Shown: piece by piece, positions 12,116 to 24,876 of the stretch
Numbering within the stretch: the first letter of the stretch is position 1
Layout: each line of letters begins with the position of its first letter
Assembly: GCA_016946835.1 (NCBI GenBank)
Contig: JACVTC010000007.1
Span: 1,107,501 to 1,171,500, forward strand
Length of the DNA: 64,000 nucleotides
DNA from: Neocallimastix lanati (nom. inval.)
Lineage: Eukaryota; Neocallimastigomycota; Neocallimastigomycetes; Neocallimastigales; Neocallimastigaceae
Direction of reading: 5' to 3'
Program-made: the position numbers and the translations under genes
The notes under the pieces: generated by a model
What the model was told of the DNA's origin: nothing
The model's input: only the letters and a program-made list of their open reading frames with translations
Database searches by the model: none

Positions 12116-14327
12116 TTAGAGCTTGGACTTGTTGATTTGTTGCTTTAATCTCTTTTCTAAGTTATCTAATTCAACAGTTAAAGCCTTTGGATATTTGTTA
12201 CCGAACATACTGTGGTACTTTCTGATCTTTTCAACTTCAGCTAAGTAAGCCTTGCAGTCAACGTATAATAACTTCTTAATGGTTTCTAAGTCAATATCTA
12301 AACCAGATAAATCAAGATCTTGAGCAGCTGGAAGGTAACCAATTGGAGTTTCAACGGCACCAACAACACCATCACATCTTTCACAGATCCACTTTAAGAC
12401 ACGACTGTTGTCACCATAACCTGGCCATAAGAACTTACCGTTTTCCTTTCTGAACCAGTTAACGTGGAAGATCTTTGGTAACTTAGCTGGATCAGTCTTA
12501 GTTGGGAAGCTAAGCCAGTGAGCGAAGTAATCGGCCATGTTGTAACCACAGAATGGTAACATAGCAAATGGATCGAAACGAAGTTCACCCATCTTACCTT
12601 CAGCAGCAGCAGTTCTTTCAGAAGCAACAGAAGAACCGAGAAGAACACCATGGTTCCAGTCACGAGATTGGAAAACTAATGGAACAACGGATTCACGACG
12701 ACCACCGAAGATAATAGCATCAACTGGGACACCATCTGGAGCATTGTGATAAGCTGGATCAACAACTGGACAGTTACTGATATCAGCAGTGAAACGAGAG
12801 TTTGGATGACAAAGTTCCTTTGGATCGTCAATACCTCTGGTCCACTTCTTACCCTTCCAAGTAATAGCGTTAGCTGGTGGTTGGTCAGTAAGACCCTTCC
12901 ACCAAACATCACCATCGGTAGTAAGAGCGACATTAGTGAAGATAGCATCCTTTTCACAAGTACGTAAAGCATTTGGATTAGATTCTTCAGAAGTACCTGG
13001 AGCAACACCAAAGAAACCAGATTCTGGGTTAATAGCGTATAATCTACCATCCTTATTTAATTTCATCCAAGCAATATCATCACCAACAACAGTAACTTTC
13101 CAACCTGGAAGAGAACAGTTCATCATAGCAAGGTTAGTCTTACCACAAGCAGATGGGAAAGCAGCAGTAATGTAGTGCTTCTTACCTTCTGGACTGGTGA
13201 TACCAAGAACAAGCATGTGTTCGGCAAGTGATCTACCTTCATCACGAGATAAAACAGTAGCAATACGAAGAGCGAAACACTTCTTACCAAGAAGAGAGTT
13301 ACCACCGTAACCAGAACCGACAGAAATAATTTCACGAGTTTCTGGGAATTGAACAATGTATCTGTTCTTAAGATCACATGGCCATGGGATATCCTTTTGA
13401 CCTGGTTCAAGTGGAGAAATAACAGAGTGGAAGGCTGGGACGAATTCACCATCAGTACCTAAAACCTTTAAGACTTCAGTACCAACTCTGGTCATAATTC
13501 TCATGTTAGCAGCAACGAAACCGGAATCAGTAATTTCAATACCAATACGGGAAATCTTACCACCAGTTGGACCCATGGAGAATGGAATAACATACATGGT
13601 TCTACCCTTCATACATCCCTTCATTAAAGCATGAAGCTTCTTCTTCATTTGAGTTGGTTCCATCCAGTTGTTGGTTGGTCCAGCATCTTCTTGCTTCTTG
13701 GAGCAAATGAAAGTAGCAGCTTCAACACGAGCAGTATCACCTATTTTATTATAATTTTAAATAATTTATTTTAGTTCGATGTCTTTTTATTTCTTTCTTT
13801 CTTTTTTTTTTTTTTTTTTATTTATATTAAATATTTTTATTTGATTAAAATATAGGATATATAAAAATAAATCTTCATTTTTTTTATTTATTTCTTCTTG
13901 AACCTTTTATGTAAGTAATATTTATTTATTTATTTTTTTAGCTCAAATATTTCTAATATATCTATTTCTTTATTTTGATTATCCACTTTAACTTCATTGT
14001 TCATCTACATAAATATCAATTCCAAAACTTTTTTTTTTTTTTTTTGTCACTCCATACAATATTTTTATTTTCGAATTTGTTATTATTATTAATATTATTA
14101 TTATTTTGAATTTTACCTGGGTTGGTACGAGTGTAGAAACAGTTTGGACGCTTTTCTGGGTTAAGTCTAATGAAAGTACCCTTCTTAACAAGTAATTCAT
14201 TAAGTTCTCTGATTTCTTCAATAGAACCGTCCATAACATGGACTTTATCTGGGGTACATAAGGCAATTTGTTCCTTAATCCAGGCAAGAGCCTTCTTATT
14301 CTTAATTAAAGAAAGATCGTTAACCAT
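12116..14327 (-). CDS. pckA: Phosphoenolpyruvate carboxykinase (GTP)
   Basis: Two exons, 14327-14117 and 13740-12116, flank a 376-nt intron (GTAAAA...AATAG). The join makes a glycine codon (phase 1) and restores the family sequence TNPGDTARVE. The product is 611 aa, the usual size of GTP-dependent PEPCK. The enzyme interconverts oxaloacetate plus GTP with PEP plus CO2 and GDP. In anaerobic fungi it is thought to run toward oxaloacetate to feed malate and succinate formation. Visible sites: substrate Arg75, the [10 protein letters not shown] metal-lysine region (about 216-225), the P-loop with reactive cysteine ACGKT at 268-272, the kinase-2 acid pair GDDIAWM (Asp291-Asp292), and FGGRR. It has no mitochondrial or hydrogenosomal presequence, so it is probably cytosolic. 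Its codons are C-ending like those of glutamate dehydrogenase. The first Met precedes the conserved N-terminal domain. Confidence 0.96.
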
Positions 14328-17300
14328 TTTGTAAATAATATTCTTTTTTTTTTGAAATTAATATAATAAAAAAATTATACAAGATTTTTTAATTAATAAT
14401 ATTAAATAATAATAATTATTATTTTTATAATTAATTAAAAAAATTTAAATTTATTATAATAAAAATTCTAAAAAGTGTGTAGTGTATTAACAAAAGAGTA
14501 AGTTTTCATTTTTATAAATATTTGAGAATTAAAAATTAACTAGCCAATATATTTCAAGTTAATGGCATTTCAACCAATCATGTTAGAATCAAATTAGAAA
14601 ATGTAAAATTCTTAGATGAAATAATACGTATATTAAAATAATCAATTAAATATAATTTAATATAAAATTAATATACAGTAAGAAATCTATCAAACTATCA
14701 TCTATTTTAACAAATAATTCAAATAATCATAAATAGTATTAATATAAAATATATAGGAATCTATAGAATAAAAATATATTGTGATATACTATACTATATT
14801 TTTAATAAATAAAAAAATTAAATAAAAATCAAAGTTCATAATAATTTTGTATTTGGTGAATAACTATGATAAAAAATATTATGTGTAATTAGAATTAATG
14901 ACATTTTTTATAAATCGTAATAATAAAATTTAAATAAAAATAATAAAAAGTAATAATGATGATGATACTAATTAAAATAAAAAGATTAATAATAAAAACT
15001 ATTGTAATAATTATATTATTTTATCTGTTTTAAATGATATATACATATTTTGTAATATAGAAAAAATATAATATATTTATAAAAACTATTAATTTAATGT
15101 TTAAAATCAAACGACACTAAAAAAAATTTTTTTAAAAAAAAATAAAATTTTTCCTTATTAAATATATTATTAAATATATTATTGTATATACAATAATATA
15201 TTATAAAATAATTATATTATATTAAATTTATATATTGGATTATATTGATTATATAATTGGTAATTTGAACTATAACTATTTAAAACAGGAATTAAAAATA
15301 AAATATAAAATAGGAGGATGAACTACATAAATAAAAGGAACAGTGTAAATATTCAGAACTAGATTTTTTTTTTATGTATAGATAGTATTGAATATATTAA
15401 TAAAATGATATAATTAATTTTTATTTCTATCTACATTTTTATTATTATTTTTTAAATAAATAATTAAAATTGTTAAAATTTAATTTTTTTTTTTTTTTTT
15501 TTTTTTTTTACATATGGACCTCATTATTTATATTTTACAGAAAAATGGTATGCATTTTATAAATAAATAGATCATAAGATTAAAAAGCATATATTTTTTA
15601 AAATCAAAGTTACTGTTAAAATAGTCCTATGATTCTATATATTTATAGATGTAATATAAAAATTGTTGATATTTTAAATAATTGAAATAATAAGTATATT
15701 ATATATATATAAAACATTAATTTATATGTAACTTTTTATTTATTTTTTTTTATCAATCTAATAGCTAATTTATTTTAATGTAATAATAACATTAAATAAT
15801 AAAAATTATATAGGATAAAAAATAATTAACCAGATGTAAATATTTTAAAAATATATTCTAATCTTAACTGTTAATATATTCTAAAAAATTTAACTTTTTC
15901 CTCATTTTTTTTATCCTTTTATTTATAAAAATAACAAAATAAAATAATTAAATATAGTAATAATAACAATAATGTAAAGTATATATATAAATATGAATAA
16001 TAATTAATTTAAATAAATAATTAAAGGTGAATTTTTTTTACTTAAAAAAAGTTTTCTTCTTTGACACCATATTTGTAATATTTATAATAAATTTTGATAT
16101 TTAATAAAATCAATTTCATAGTAATCAAATGATCATGAATGATAAAAAATATAAATAGATAAATTTTATTCTTTTATTATTTATTTAAACGTTATTAATT
16201 ATAATAAATAAATAAAAAATAATATGAAATATATTCACATATGTTTTCATTTTATTTCATTAATGAAGTAATTTTTTTGATATATTAAAAGTTTTAAAAA
16301 AGTTAAAAATGCAGTTTAAATATAAATTGTTATTTACCAATTTATTAATTACAAATATATTTAATAGTAAAAAAAAATTTTTTTTGAAGTATTATAAAAA
16401 AATTAGATAAGTATTATAAAAAAAATTATTATGGAACTTTCATAAATTACATAGAAATTAGATATAAAAATATTTTACTTTACTTTAATAACTCATTATA
16501 AAAAGTTTATATATATATATTTTTTTGAAATATAAAAAATATTTGAACTTAATAATTTTTACCATTTATAATTTATAATATAGCAGTGAGTTTAAATTTT
16601 AATATTATAATCTAGAAAATTAAAGTTTAATATAATAATTTTTAATTTCTAAAATATTACCTTTTTTTATGTTGAAATAGACATGTGAATAAAAATTATA
16701 TTTATCAGAAATCAACTCTAAATAATTCTCCATTAGTATTAATTTCTATTATATATTTATTTTTGATAATAATAGAATATATATATTTATAAAAATAATG
16801 AATAAGTTATAAGAGTATTTAATAATAGTAATAATTATATGTATATATATTTTTTAGTAAACTACTATTAATAATAATAGTAATAATAGTTATAATAAAA
16901 GAGAATATATTTATAATGATTATATATATAAATTTATGAAGTATTGTTAATAACCAAAGAATAATATATAGTATATTATTCATTTATTTATTATATCTGG
17001 ATTAAAATGTGAATATTAGATATTAATATTAATAATAATATTTTAATAAATTTATTATAAAATTTATAATTATTTATTCTTTTATTAAATACTTTGTATA
17101 ATCTATTTATATTTTTATATAAATAATTATTAATGTAATAGAAAAATAAAAAAAAAAAAAAAAAAATAATTATAATAATAGAAATTTATAAAAATAAAAT
17201 TTTAAAAATTAATTAAAATATGATTATTATAGTTTTTAGATGTTTATTTAGAGCTTGGTAATTTGACCATTTCTACTATTTAAATAATAAAGAATTTTCT

Positions 17301-18883
17301 TTCTATTATAAATATTTATTTAAAATTAATTGTAAAAGCTCTTTTTGTTGGAAAGAATTTTGGTTTTAAGATAAAAGGATAAGAGATTTATTACTTACTA
17401 AATTATTATTATTATTTATAATCAATCATTTATTTATTTTATAAATCCTATATTTACATTCTTTTTTTTATAATATTAATTTTTTTTTTTTAATTAAAAG
17501 TTTTGATACTTGAATATAGTATCGGTATATTTTACAAATAAATTTAATTTTATTTCTTTTATTTTTTTTATATCATTTTTATATTATATTTTATATCACT
17601 TTATATTATATTATATGTATCACTTTATATTATATATTTCAATTTATATTATATTATATATATCATTTTATGTTTTTTTTTTTTTATATCTTTTTATATT
17701 ATTATACATATATTATACTATATATATAACATTTTATATTATTTCATTTTATGTTATATCATTTTTTTTTATATCATATTATATTATATTATTATTATTA
17801 TTTTTTAAATTAATAATATATTTTATTAATCTATTTGTTGTTTCTTTATTTGGTGATAATTATAATGAACAGTAAATATATTATTAAAATAATCATAATA
17901 TTAAGTAATGATTTAATTTAATTTAATCTAAATGTAAAGGCTAATAGACAGCATCAATTTTTTATATTCGATTGTTTCACATTTTGGTATTTTTTTATCT
18001 TTTTATTTTTCTATTTTAATATAAAAAGTTAGGAACTTCAAAATTTTTTTTAATTAAACTTTATATCTATAGGAAAGAAAACGTTAAAATTTATATATTT
18101 CTTGCATTAAAAATGGGAAACGTTACATTTATTAATATATATCGTTAAATTCATTAAAATTTGTTGATTATATATATAATTCTGCTATACTTATTTTTAT
18201 TATTTTTTTTTAATTCATATGAAATAGATATTAGAAATATTAATAATATAAATTTTGTATTATACAAATATTATTTAAATTATTTAATAACATTTAAAAT
18301 TATATAATTATTTATTAATTATTATAAGAACATAAATGATTAAATTATTTGTTTATTGCTGGTATTTTTATAGCAGTATTTAATGAATATTTAAATTTAT
18401 TTTTGTTTTATTTAATTATTATTTTATAACAATATTGATATAAATAAATAATAGTAATATATATATATATATATAATATTATAGCATTAATAGTAATTTA
18501 TATAAATATATATTAATTTAAAATTTTTATAAATAAAAGATAGAATAGAATTCATTAATATATATATAATTCTTTATTTATTTTAAAACTATTTTATAGT
18601 AATTACTGATTTACAAATTCTATAAAATTACAATATTTGTACTAGTTGTGTCTTATTTACAATATAATGAAGTCTTATTTACTATGTCTTATGATATTTT
18701 TTAAATATATTGAAATAAATAATATAAATAAATTTAAGTTATAACTAAAAGTAGACCGACTAAATTATATAGTATCCTTTAACAGGGTTCAATCTTATAT
18801 TTTAATTATTGATAACAACTTAATTTCAATCGAAGAAAAGTACTATATTAAATTAATTTTATTTATTACTTGTACGTAATGAT
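14328..18883. other. Gene desert
   Basis: About 4.5 kb of almost pure A/T sequence with poly(T), (TA)n and short palindromes. No exon chain, RNA gene or transposon was recognised. A stop-free frame around 17510-17875 encodes only Phe/Ile/Tyr/Leu runs from TATATTATA-like repeats and is not a gene. Confidence 0.6.
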
Positions 18884-18958
18884 TAGGAATTTTTAAAAGT
18901 CATTTCAAATTTATCAAAAATGTTTAATAAATTTGAAGTTATTTTTCAAAAATTCCTA
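18884..18958. repeat. Imperfect 31-bp foldback
   Basis: TAGGAATTTTTAAAA at 18884 and the TCAAATTTAT end of the left arm pair with the right arm, which ends ...AAAAATTCCTA at 18958. The centre is a loop of about 12 nt. A few mismatches lie in the middle of the arms. It could be a small hairpin element; no target duplication was made out. Confidence 0.65.
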
Positions 18959-19379
18959 TTGAAAGCACAATGTCAAATAAAAATTACACTCATATAATAT
19001 TTTATTTAATTCATAGAATTGAAAATCAAAATAAAGTTTATAAAGTAGTTAAAGTAAAATTATATATCTACCATTTATATATGTAAAGCTCATAGATAAA
19101 TAATTATTTTAAAATAATATTTTGAAACACCCCAATTTATCTAATTAGATATTGATAATATCTATAATTGTATTACATAATATCTAGGAATGGTTTGAAG
19201 TATATCATTTCGAGACGAAACTAATTTATCAAAGATTCTTAATTATAATAAATACAACTATCAAATCTTTCTAATTAAATATTATTATAATTTATATATA
19301 TATATATATAACAATATCATGTATATATTTGATATTTAATCTTTTATACTATGAAATGATGAATCTTCTTGTTTCTAAA
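18959..19379. other. AT-rich spacer before decayed gene
   Basis: Somewhat less A/T-rich than the desert to its left, but no open frame or known motif was found. It may belong to the same decayed insertion as the pseudogene that follows. Confidence 0.4.
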
Positions 19380-19960
19380 GAAAAATATAAACTAGGAATT
19401 CATATTTTAGTCTCGTTGACTCAGTCTCTGATGGTTGATATGGGCTTTCATACCATTTTTTGTCACGATAATTAGATGCACATTGATCATCTGTATCACA
19501 TGGATCTTCTAACATTCAACCCTCATGTATATATTTTCTAGTAAGAATAAATATATGGGTAAGAGCATATTAATACTACAACTTAAAATATTAGCTTCTG
19601 GATTACATATATAAGTGTTATTAACACATTTATCTGAAAACATTGTTCATTTCTTTTATAGTTAGTGGAATGACCAATATATTCATTATCTACGTTTAAA
19701 TCATTCATTTCCTTTATGGTTTGTAAAATGCCTGATATGTTCAACATCTACATTTAAGTTGTGCTTTTCATATATAGTTCAAAAATATATCTTCGGAGAT
19801 TTCCATTTATATCTCGAAGTTCAATAAAAGGTCTATCGCATAGAGGTTCGAAACTTATTTTATTTTTGAAAAACAGGTTTATAATAGGAATTCTTAAAAG
19901 TATTAGTTGTATTATAATGATAAATGTGTTCGTCTTGAATTTCAAGAGAATCAATGGTTA
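19380..19960 (-). pseudogene. Decayed cysteine-rich secreted-type protein gene
   Basis: The minus strand carries coding-like pieces in different frames. An upstream piece reads FEPLCDRPFIELRDINGN. The next has KCVNNTYICNPEANILSC. The last is a 47-codon frame beginning MLEDPCDTDDQCASNYRDKK and ending at about 19380. The spaced Cys words (CVNNT.IC, C.TDDQCASNY) resemble cassettes I recall from large secreted or surface Cys-rich proteins of anaerobic gut fungi. Stops and at least one frameshift separate the pieces, so it is not functional as it stands. Base composition is clearly less A/T-rich than the flanks. Family naming is tentative; coding origin is more secure than identity. Confidence 0.45.
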
Positions 19961-20439
19961 TAATATGACAGCTACTAAATGTTTTAACAAATATTAATAA
20001 TATAAAAAAACTTTATTTTAAAAAGCATACTTTATTATAAATAAAATCAATTTATGACTATGTTATAAACTATTACATCTAAAGTACCACTATGTCTTTT
20101 ATCAAACTTTAGAATATGCCATAGACTTAATTTTAAATTTATACTTTTATATAAATTTAACTTTTACTTATTACGAAATTCAGAATGAAAAAAAAAATAC
20201 ATATTATATAATAAATTTTTATATTTAATAGTATATTCATAATATCTATTAAAATATTAAAATATTGTAATATTCATTATTTTCATTTTTTCATGTTTAT
20301 AAAAATTTATATATATGATAATATTTATTATTAATTATAATTAAATTAATTAAAATATCTAAATTAATTCAAAAATTTATGTACATTATTATTTATCATA
20401 TAAATCTCAAAAAGAATTTCTTCTTTGTATTATCGTTTT

Positions 20440-20920
20440 AATCCTGATTCTCTGGGTTAGGATGGTGTAGGGGTTTACTATATCAATCAAAAAACGTCTT
20501 ATGGATTCTCTTGAATTTCATTAAGGCATAAAAAAAGAAATCGAGCATTCTCGTCAAAAGTCAATAAATTATTTTGGAATTTAAACAACAAATATCTTCA
20601 TGGTATTCCTATAATTTTAATTTCCTTAAGCTATTGATCCGGATTGTCGATTATCAATAATTATTAGAAAATATAAAGAAAACTATATCTATATTAATGT
20701 TCTGTAAATTCATTGCATCATTAAATAATATGGAATTAGTAAAAGTCAAAACCGGCTTTGTCTACTATGAGTCATTGGCTCCCGATGACTTGGAGAAAGC
20801 AATTAAAGGTTATTTATTGTTTTATGAATTTAACCCACCTTGTACTTCTGTAAAAGATATTGGCTCATTCATTGCTGACATTAAGCATTATAAAATATTA
20901 GATATAATGATGATATGATA
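20440..20920 (+). pseudogene. Orphan coding-like remnant
   Basis: At 20697-20918 an open frame contains a balanced, non-repetitive stretch (KVKTGFVYYESLAPDDLEKA, then LLFYEFNPPCTSVKDIGSF) that looks like genuine protein and ends at a TGA. Just upstream (about 20520-20640), coding-like words such as NRAFSSKVNKLFWNLNNKY occur but are interrupted. I do not recognise the family. It may be a fragment of a host gene or of a transposon protein. The first in-frame ATG of this reading is 20730 (MELVKV...). Confidence 0.35.
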
Positions 20921-21011
20921 TCCTAATCAAGATAAATTCTATAAAAATAGATAGAAATAGTCGATTTAATAAATTTTATAAAAACTAAATAACTAACTAA
21001 AAGTAAATAGT

Positions 21012-21358
21012 AATGAATAATAAATAATAAATAATAAATAATAAATAATAAATAATAAATAATAAATAATAAATAATAAATAATAAATAATAAATAATAA
21101 ATAATAAATAATAAATAATAAATAATAAATAATAAATAATAAATAATAAATAATAAATAATAAATAATAAATAATAAATAATAAATAATAAATAATAAAT
21201 AATAAATAATAAATAATAAATAATAAATAATAAATAATAAATAATAAATAAATATACAAATTAATAATAAATAATAAATAATAAATAATAAATAATAAAT
21301 AAATATACAAATAAATAATAAATAATAAATAATAAATAATAAATAATAAATAATAAAT
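21012..21358. repeat. TAATAAA heptamer array (site 2), about 350 bp
   Basis: About 45-50 nearly perfect copies of TAATAAA run through this interval. They are interrupted twice by an AAATATACAAAT variant near 21246-21262 and 21299-21313, which suggests that part of the array was itself duplicated. Because 7 is not a multiple of 3 and the minus-strand reading lacks stops, it makes a spurious 105-aa frame of YYLLFI repeats. Confidence 0.9.
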
Positions 21359-22025
21359 AGATAAATAACAATGAATAATATTAATAAATAGTAAATTTAT
21401 AATAATAATATTCTTATTATTTTTTAAATAATAAATAAATAATTATAGTTCTGTTTGGAATATATTAATAATATTTAATTATGATAAATAAAATTCAACT
21501 TTAATTTGTTGGTATTAGAATGTACTATAACTAAAATAAGTACAAAAATAAGAAAGGGATAAGTACAATTAGAATTTTTTTTTTTTTAAAAAAAAAAAAA
21601 AATCAGAAAAGAAAAAATCAAAATAATAATAGTAAAATGATTAATATTTAAGCTTTAATAAAATATTATATTTATATTATAGAATAATTAAATGTTTAAC
21701 AAATCGTTTTACATTAAAAAAACACTATTAGTATAGATCCAAATAAATAAGAATACTATTTTATTTATTAATTTTATTTTTTTTAAAAAATTTTTAATTT
21801 CCAATTCTCCTTTATTTTTTTTTTTATAATATATTCTAAAAATATTGATATTAACAATTTTGTATTGAAAAGTTTTTATTTTATTTTATTTTAATTTTTT
21901 TTTTTTTTTTTTTTTTTTTTAAATAGTTTAATACAATTAAAATAGTTAATAATAATTAATAAGATTTATTTTAATAAATAATTTTAACATATAGTTTTTA
22001 TATTATTATATAATATTATATTTGA

Positions 22026-22076
<51 letters not shown>

Positions 22077-22738
22077 AAGAAGGAAATGAAAACCAATAGA
22101 GAAACTTTTTTCCTTTTTGTGAAACATTTCCAAATTAAAATATACAGATAACAAAAGAATATAGAATTATAAAGTTTAAAATTAGAATTTCTGATTTAAA
22201 ACTTTAAATATTATAATATAGTATTTTAAGGAATAAAAAATTTTACTACTGGATGATATTATTATATTAATATTAATAATAGTATTTTTAAATTAAATAA
22301 GAACTATTGAAAATTAAATTTAGTTCATAATTAACACACATATATATATATATATTTTTTTTTAAATGTATTTGTATATATATATATATATACAGAATTT
22401 TAATTTTAATGAAGGAAATGTACTAATAGTTACAATAATATTATGTATTAAAATATTATATTACACCAAGAAAATATAAAATTATTAGTTATAAATATTA
22501 AATTTATATTTATAAGCGAAAATTCTTATTAATAATTATACTTTTTGTGGATCAAGCTTATATTAATATGAGAAGAGTTTATATTTCTAAAACTACTTTT
22601 ACACAACAAAAAAATAATAAATATTAAAATAAAAGATAGTCAATTATTATTAAATAAATATTATTAAAATGTTCAAAGAAATAATAACATATTTTTAGAA
22701 GTTCAAATTTATTTAATATCATTTTTTTATTTGTAAAT

Positions 22739-22771
<33 letters not shown>

Positions 22772-23147
22772 ATATTTGTAGATATCTTTTAACAAATTGT
22801 TATTATATAATTAATTTATTTTATTCAAAAATTGTTTATTTATGCTAATTTAAAGCAATATTACAAATAATAAATATTTAATAATAATATATTTTACAAA
22901 TAATAAATATTTAATAATAATATATTATTTTTGAAGTGATGGAAAAGAATTTAAATGAAGGAATAAAGGAATGAAATATAAGTATTTTTAATATTTTAAA
23001 AAAATTATAAAGAATAAAAAATTTTTTTATTAATATTGATAATTTTCTTTCTCTCTTTTTAATTTTTTTTATTATTATTTTTTCATCTTCTTATTTATCT
23101 CTCCATATTTCTCATTACTACATATATTTTTTATATAATAATAATAA

Positions 23148-23149
<2 letters not shown>

Positions 23150-23203
<54 letters not shown>
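23150..23203. repeat. Poly(T) run of 54
   Basis: An uninterrupted run of 54 T. Another run of the same length, of A, lies at 41807-41860. Several others of 35-46 occur in the window. Confidence 0.9.
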
Positions 23204-23205
<2 letters not shown>

Positions 23206-23866
23206 TTCTTAAATTTCTTTTTTATTTTTATTTTTATTTTTTTTTATTTTTTATTGTTATTTATTATTGTTATTTTTTTTTTATTTTTTTTTAATTTTTT
23301 CCTCTTCTCTTTATAACTTTAAATTTTATGAGGATTGGAAAAATTTTAAAAAAAAAAAAAAATAAAATAAAATAAAAATAAAAATAAAAATAAAACAAAA
23401 GAAATAAATATTTTTAAGATAATGGTTATGATATTTCAAAAATATTAATTAATATAGACAATATTTCAAATATTTAATAACATTCTTGATTATTATTTTT
23501 CATGATAAATTATTGATTATTTATTATTTTTATATAAACGTATTTTTTCTTTTCTTTCATTCTTTCATTATCATATATATTAATATGGTTCATACAGTGT
23601 TATTATTTGTATTTTGCTAATTACATTCCCATTTTTTTGAAGCATGAATAAATAATAAATGATTAATAAAGTAATTATACTTTTATAATTAATTTAATTA
23701 AGTCTTTATTTATCTTATAAATTAATACATAAAATTTAAATAAAACACATTAAATTCATTTACAGAAATGGATCTGATTAATATTATTGATTATGGAATA
23801 TAATTATTTGGTAATATCGTCATTTTAATAATAATAATAGTTCTAATAATACATAATACATAATAC

Positions 23867-24040
23867 ATAATAAATAAATAATAAATAATAAATAATAATA
23901 AATAATAAATAATAAATAATAAATAATAAATAATAAATAATAAATAATAAATAATAAATAATAAATAATAAATAATAAATAATAAATAATAAATAATAAA
24001 TAATAAATAATAAATAATAAATAATAAATAATAAATAATA
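23867..24040. repeat. TAATAAA heptamer array (site 3)
   Basis: About 24 copies of the TAATAAA heptamer, starting after a short (ACATAAT)n variant at about 23850. The unit and orientation are the same as at 5.7 and 21.0 kb. Confidence 0.9.
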
Positions 24041-24434
24041 ATATTAAATGAACAGAATAATAAAATAATTATAAACTTTATATAAGTAAATAAATAAATA
24101 ATAAAATAATAATAAACTTTAAATAAATATATAATAATAATAATAAAAAACTTAATATAAATATATTTTATATCTAATCATTTTTAATAATAAAATTAAA
24201 GAAATAAAAAAAATTAAATTCATTGGAGAAATAATTTGCTTATTTGAAAATAATTTTATAATATTAAGTTTTTTTGCCCATTTACTAAATCATATATTGA
24301 TCTCCATAGAAATATTTAAATGACTCAGAAAATTTTAATTTTATTAAATCTAATTCAAAATAATCAATTTTCAGCAGAAGAAATCTATTGGTAATAAATT
24401 ATTATATAATTAATAAATAAAATAAAAATAATAT

Positions 24435-24577
24435 AAAAAAGAAAAATTATATAATATATGATTAAATAAAAAAGAAAAATTATATAATATATGATTAAAT
24501 AAAAAAGAAAAATTATATAATATATGATTAAATAAAAAAGAAAAATTATATAATATATGATTAAATAAAAAAGAAAA
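24435..24577. repeat. 33-bp minisatellite, four-plus copies
   Basis: The unit AAAAAAGAAAAATTATATAA plus a 13-base tail (TATATGATTAAAT) repeats four times with almost no change. The last, partial copy diverges at 24575. It lies in non-coding DNA. Confidence 0.85.
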
Positions 24578-24826
24578 GTTTAGTACATTTATAATAACTT
24601 TAATAATTAAAATATTAATATATATTTAATTTCATAATACTAAATGATTTTTAATATTAATGTTTAATAATAATAATAATATTTAATGATAATATTTAAT
24701 GATAATAATAATAATAAATAATAAGTTATATGTTATGTTTTCTTTTGAAATATATATATTTATATATTATAAATGTAAAAATTATAATATTTTTTATTCT
24801 ATTACAATAAATTTATTCATTTAAAA

Positions 24827-24876
<50 letters not shown>

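Noticed and set aside
17510-17875. 121-codon hydrophobic frame
   Set aside because: Built of TATATTATA-type repeats; composition artefact without start context or homology.
20993-21310. 105-codon frame of YYLLFI repeats
   Set aside because: Produced by a stop-free reading of the TAATAAA heptamer array; no real protein features.
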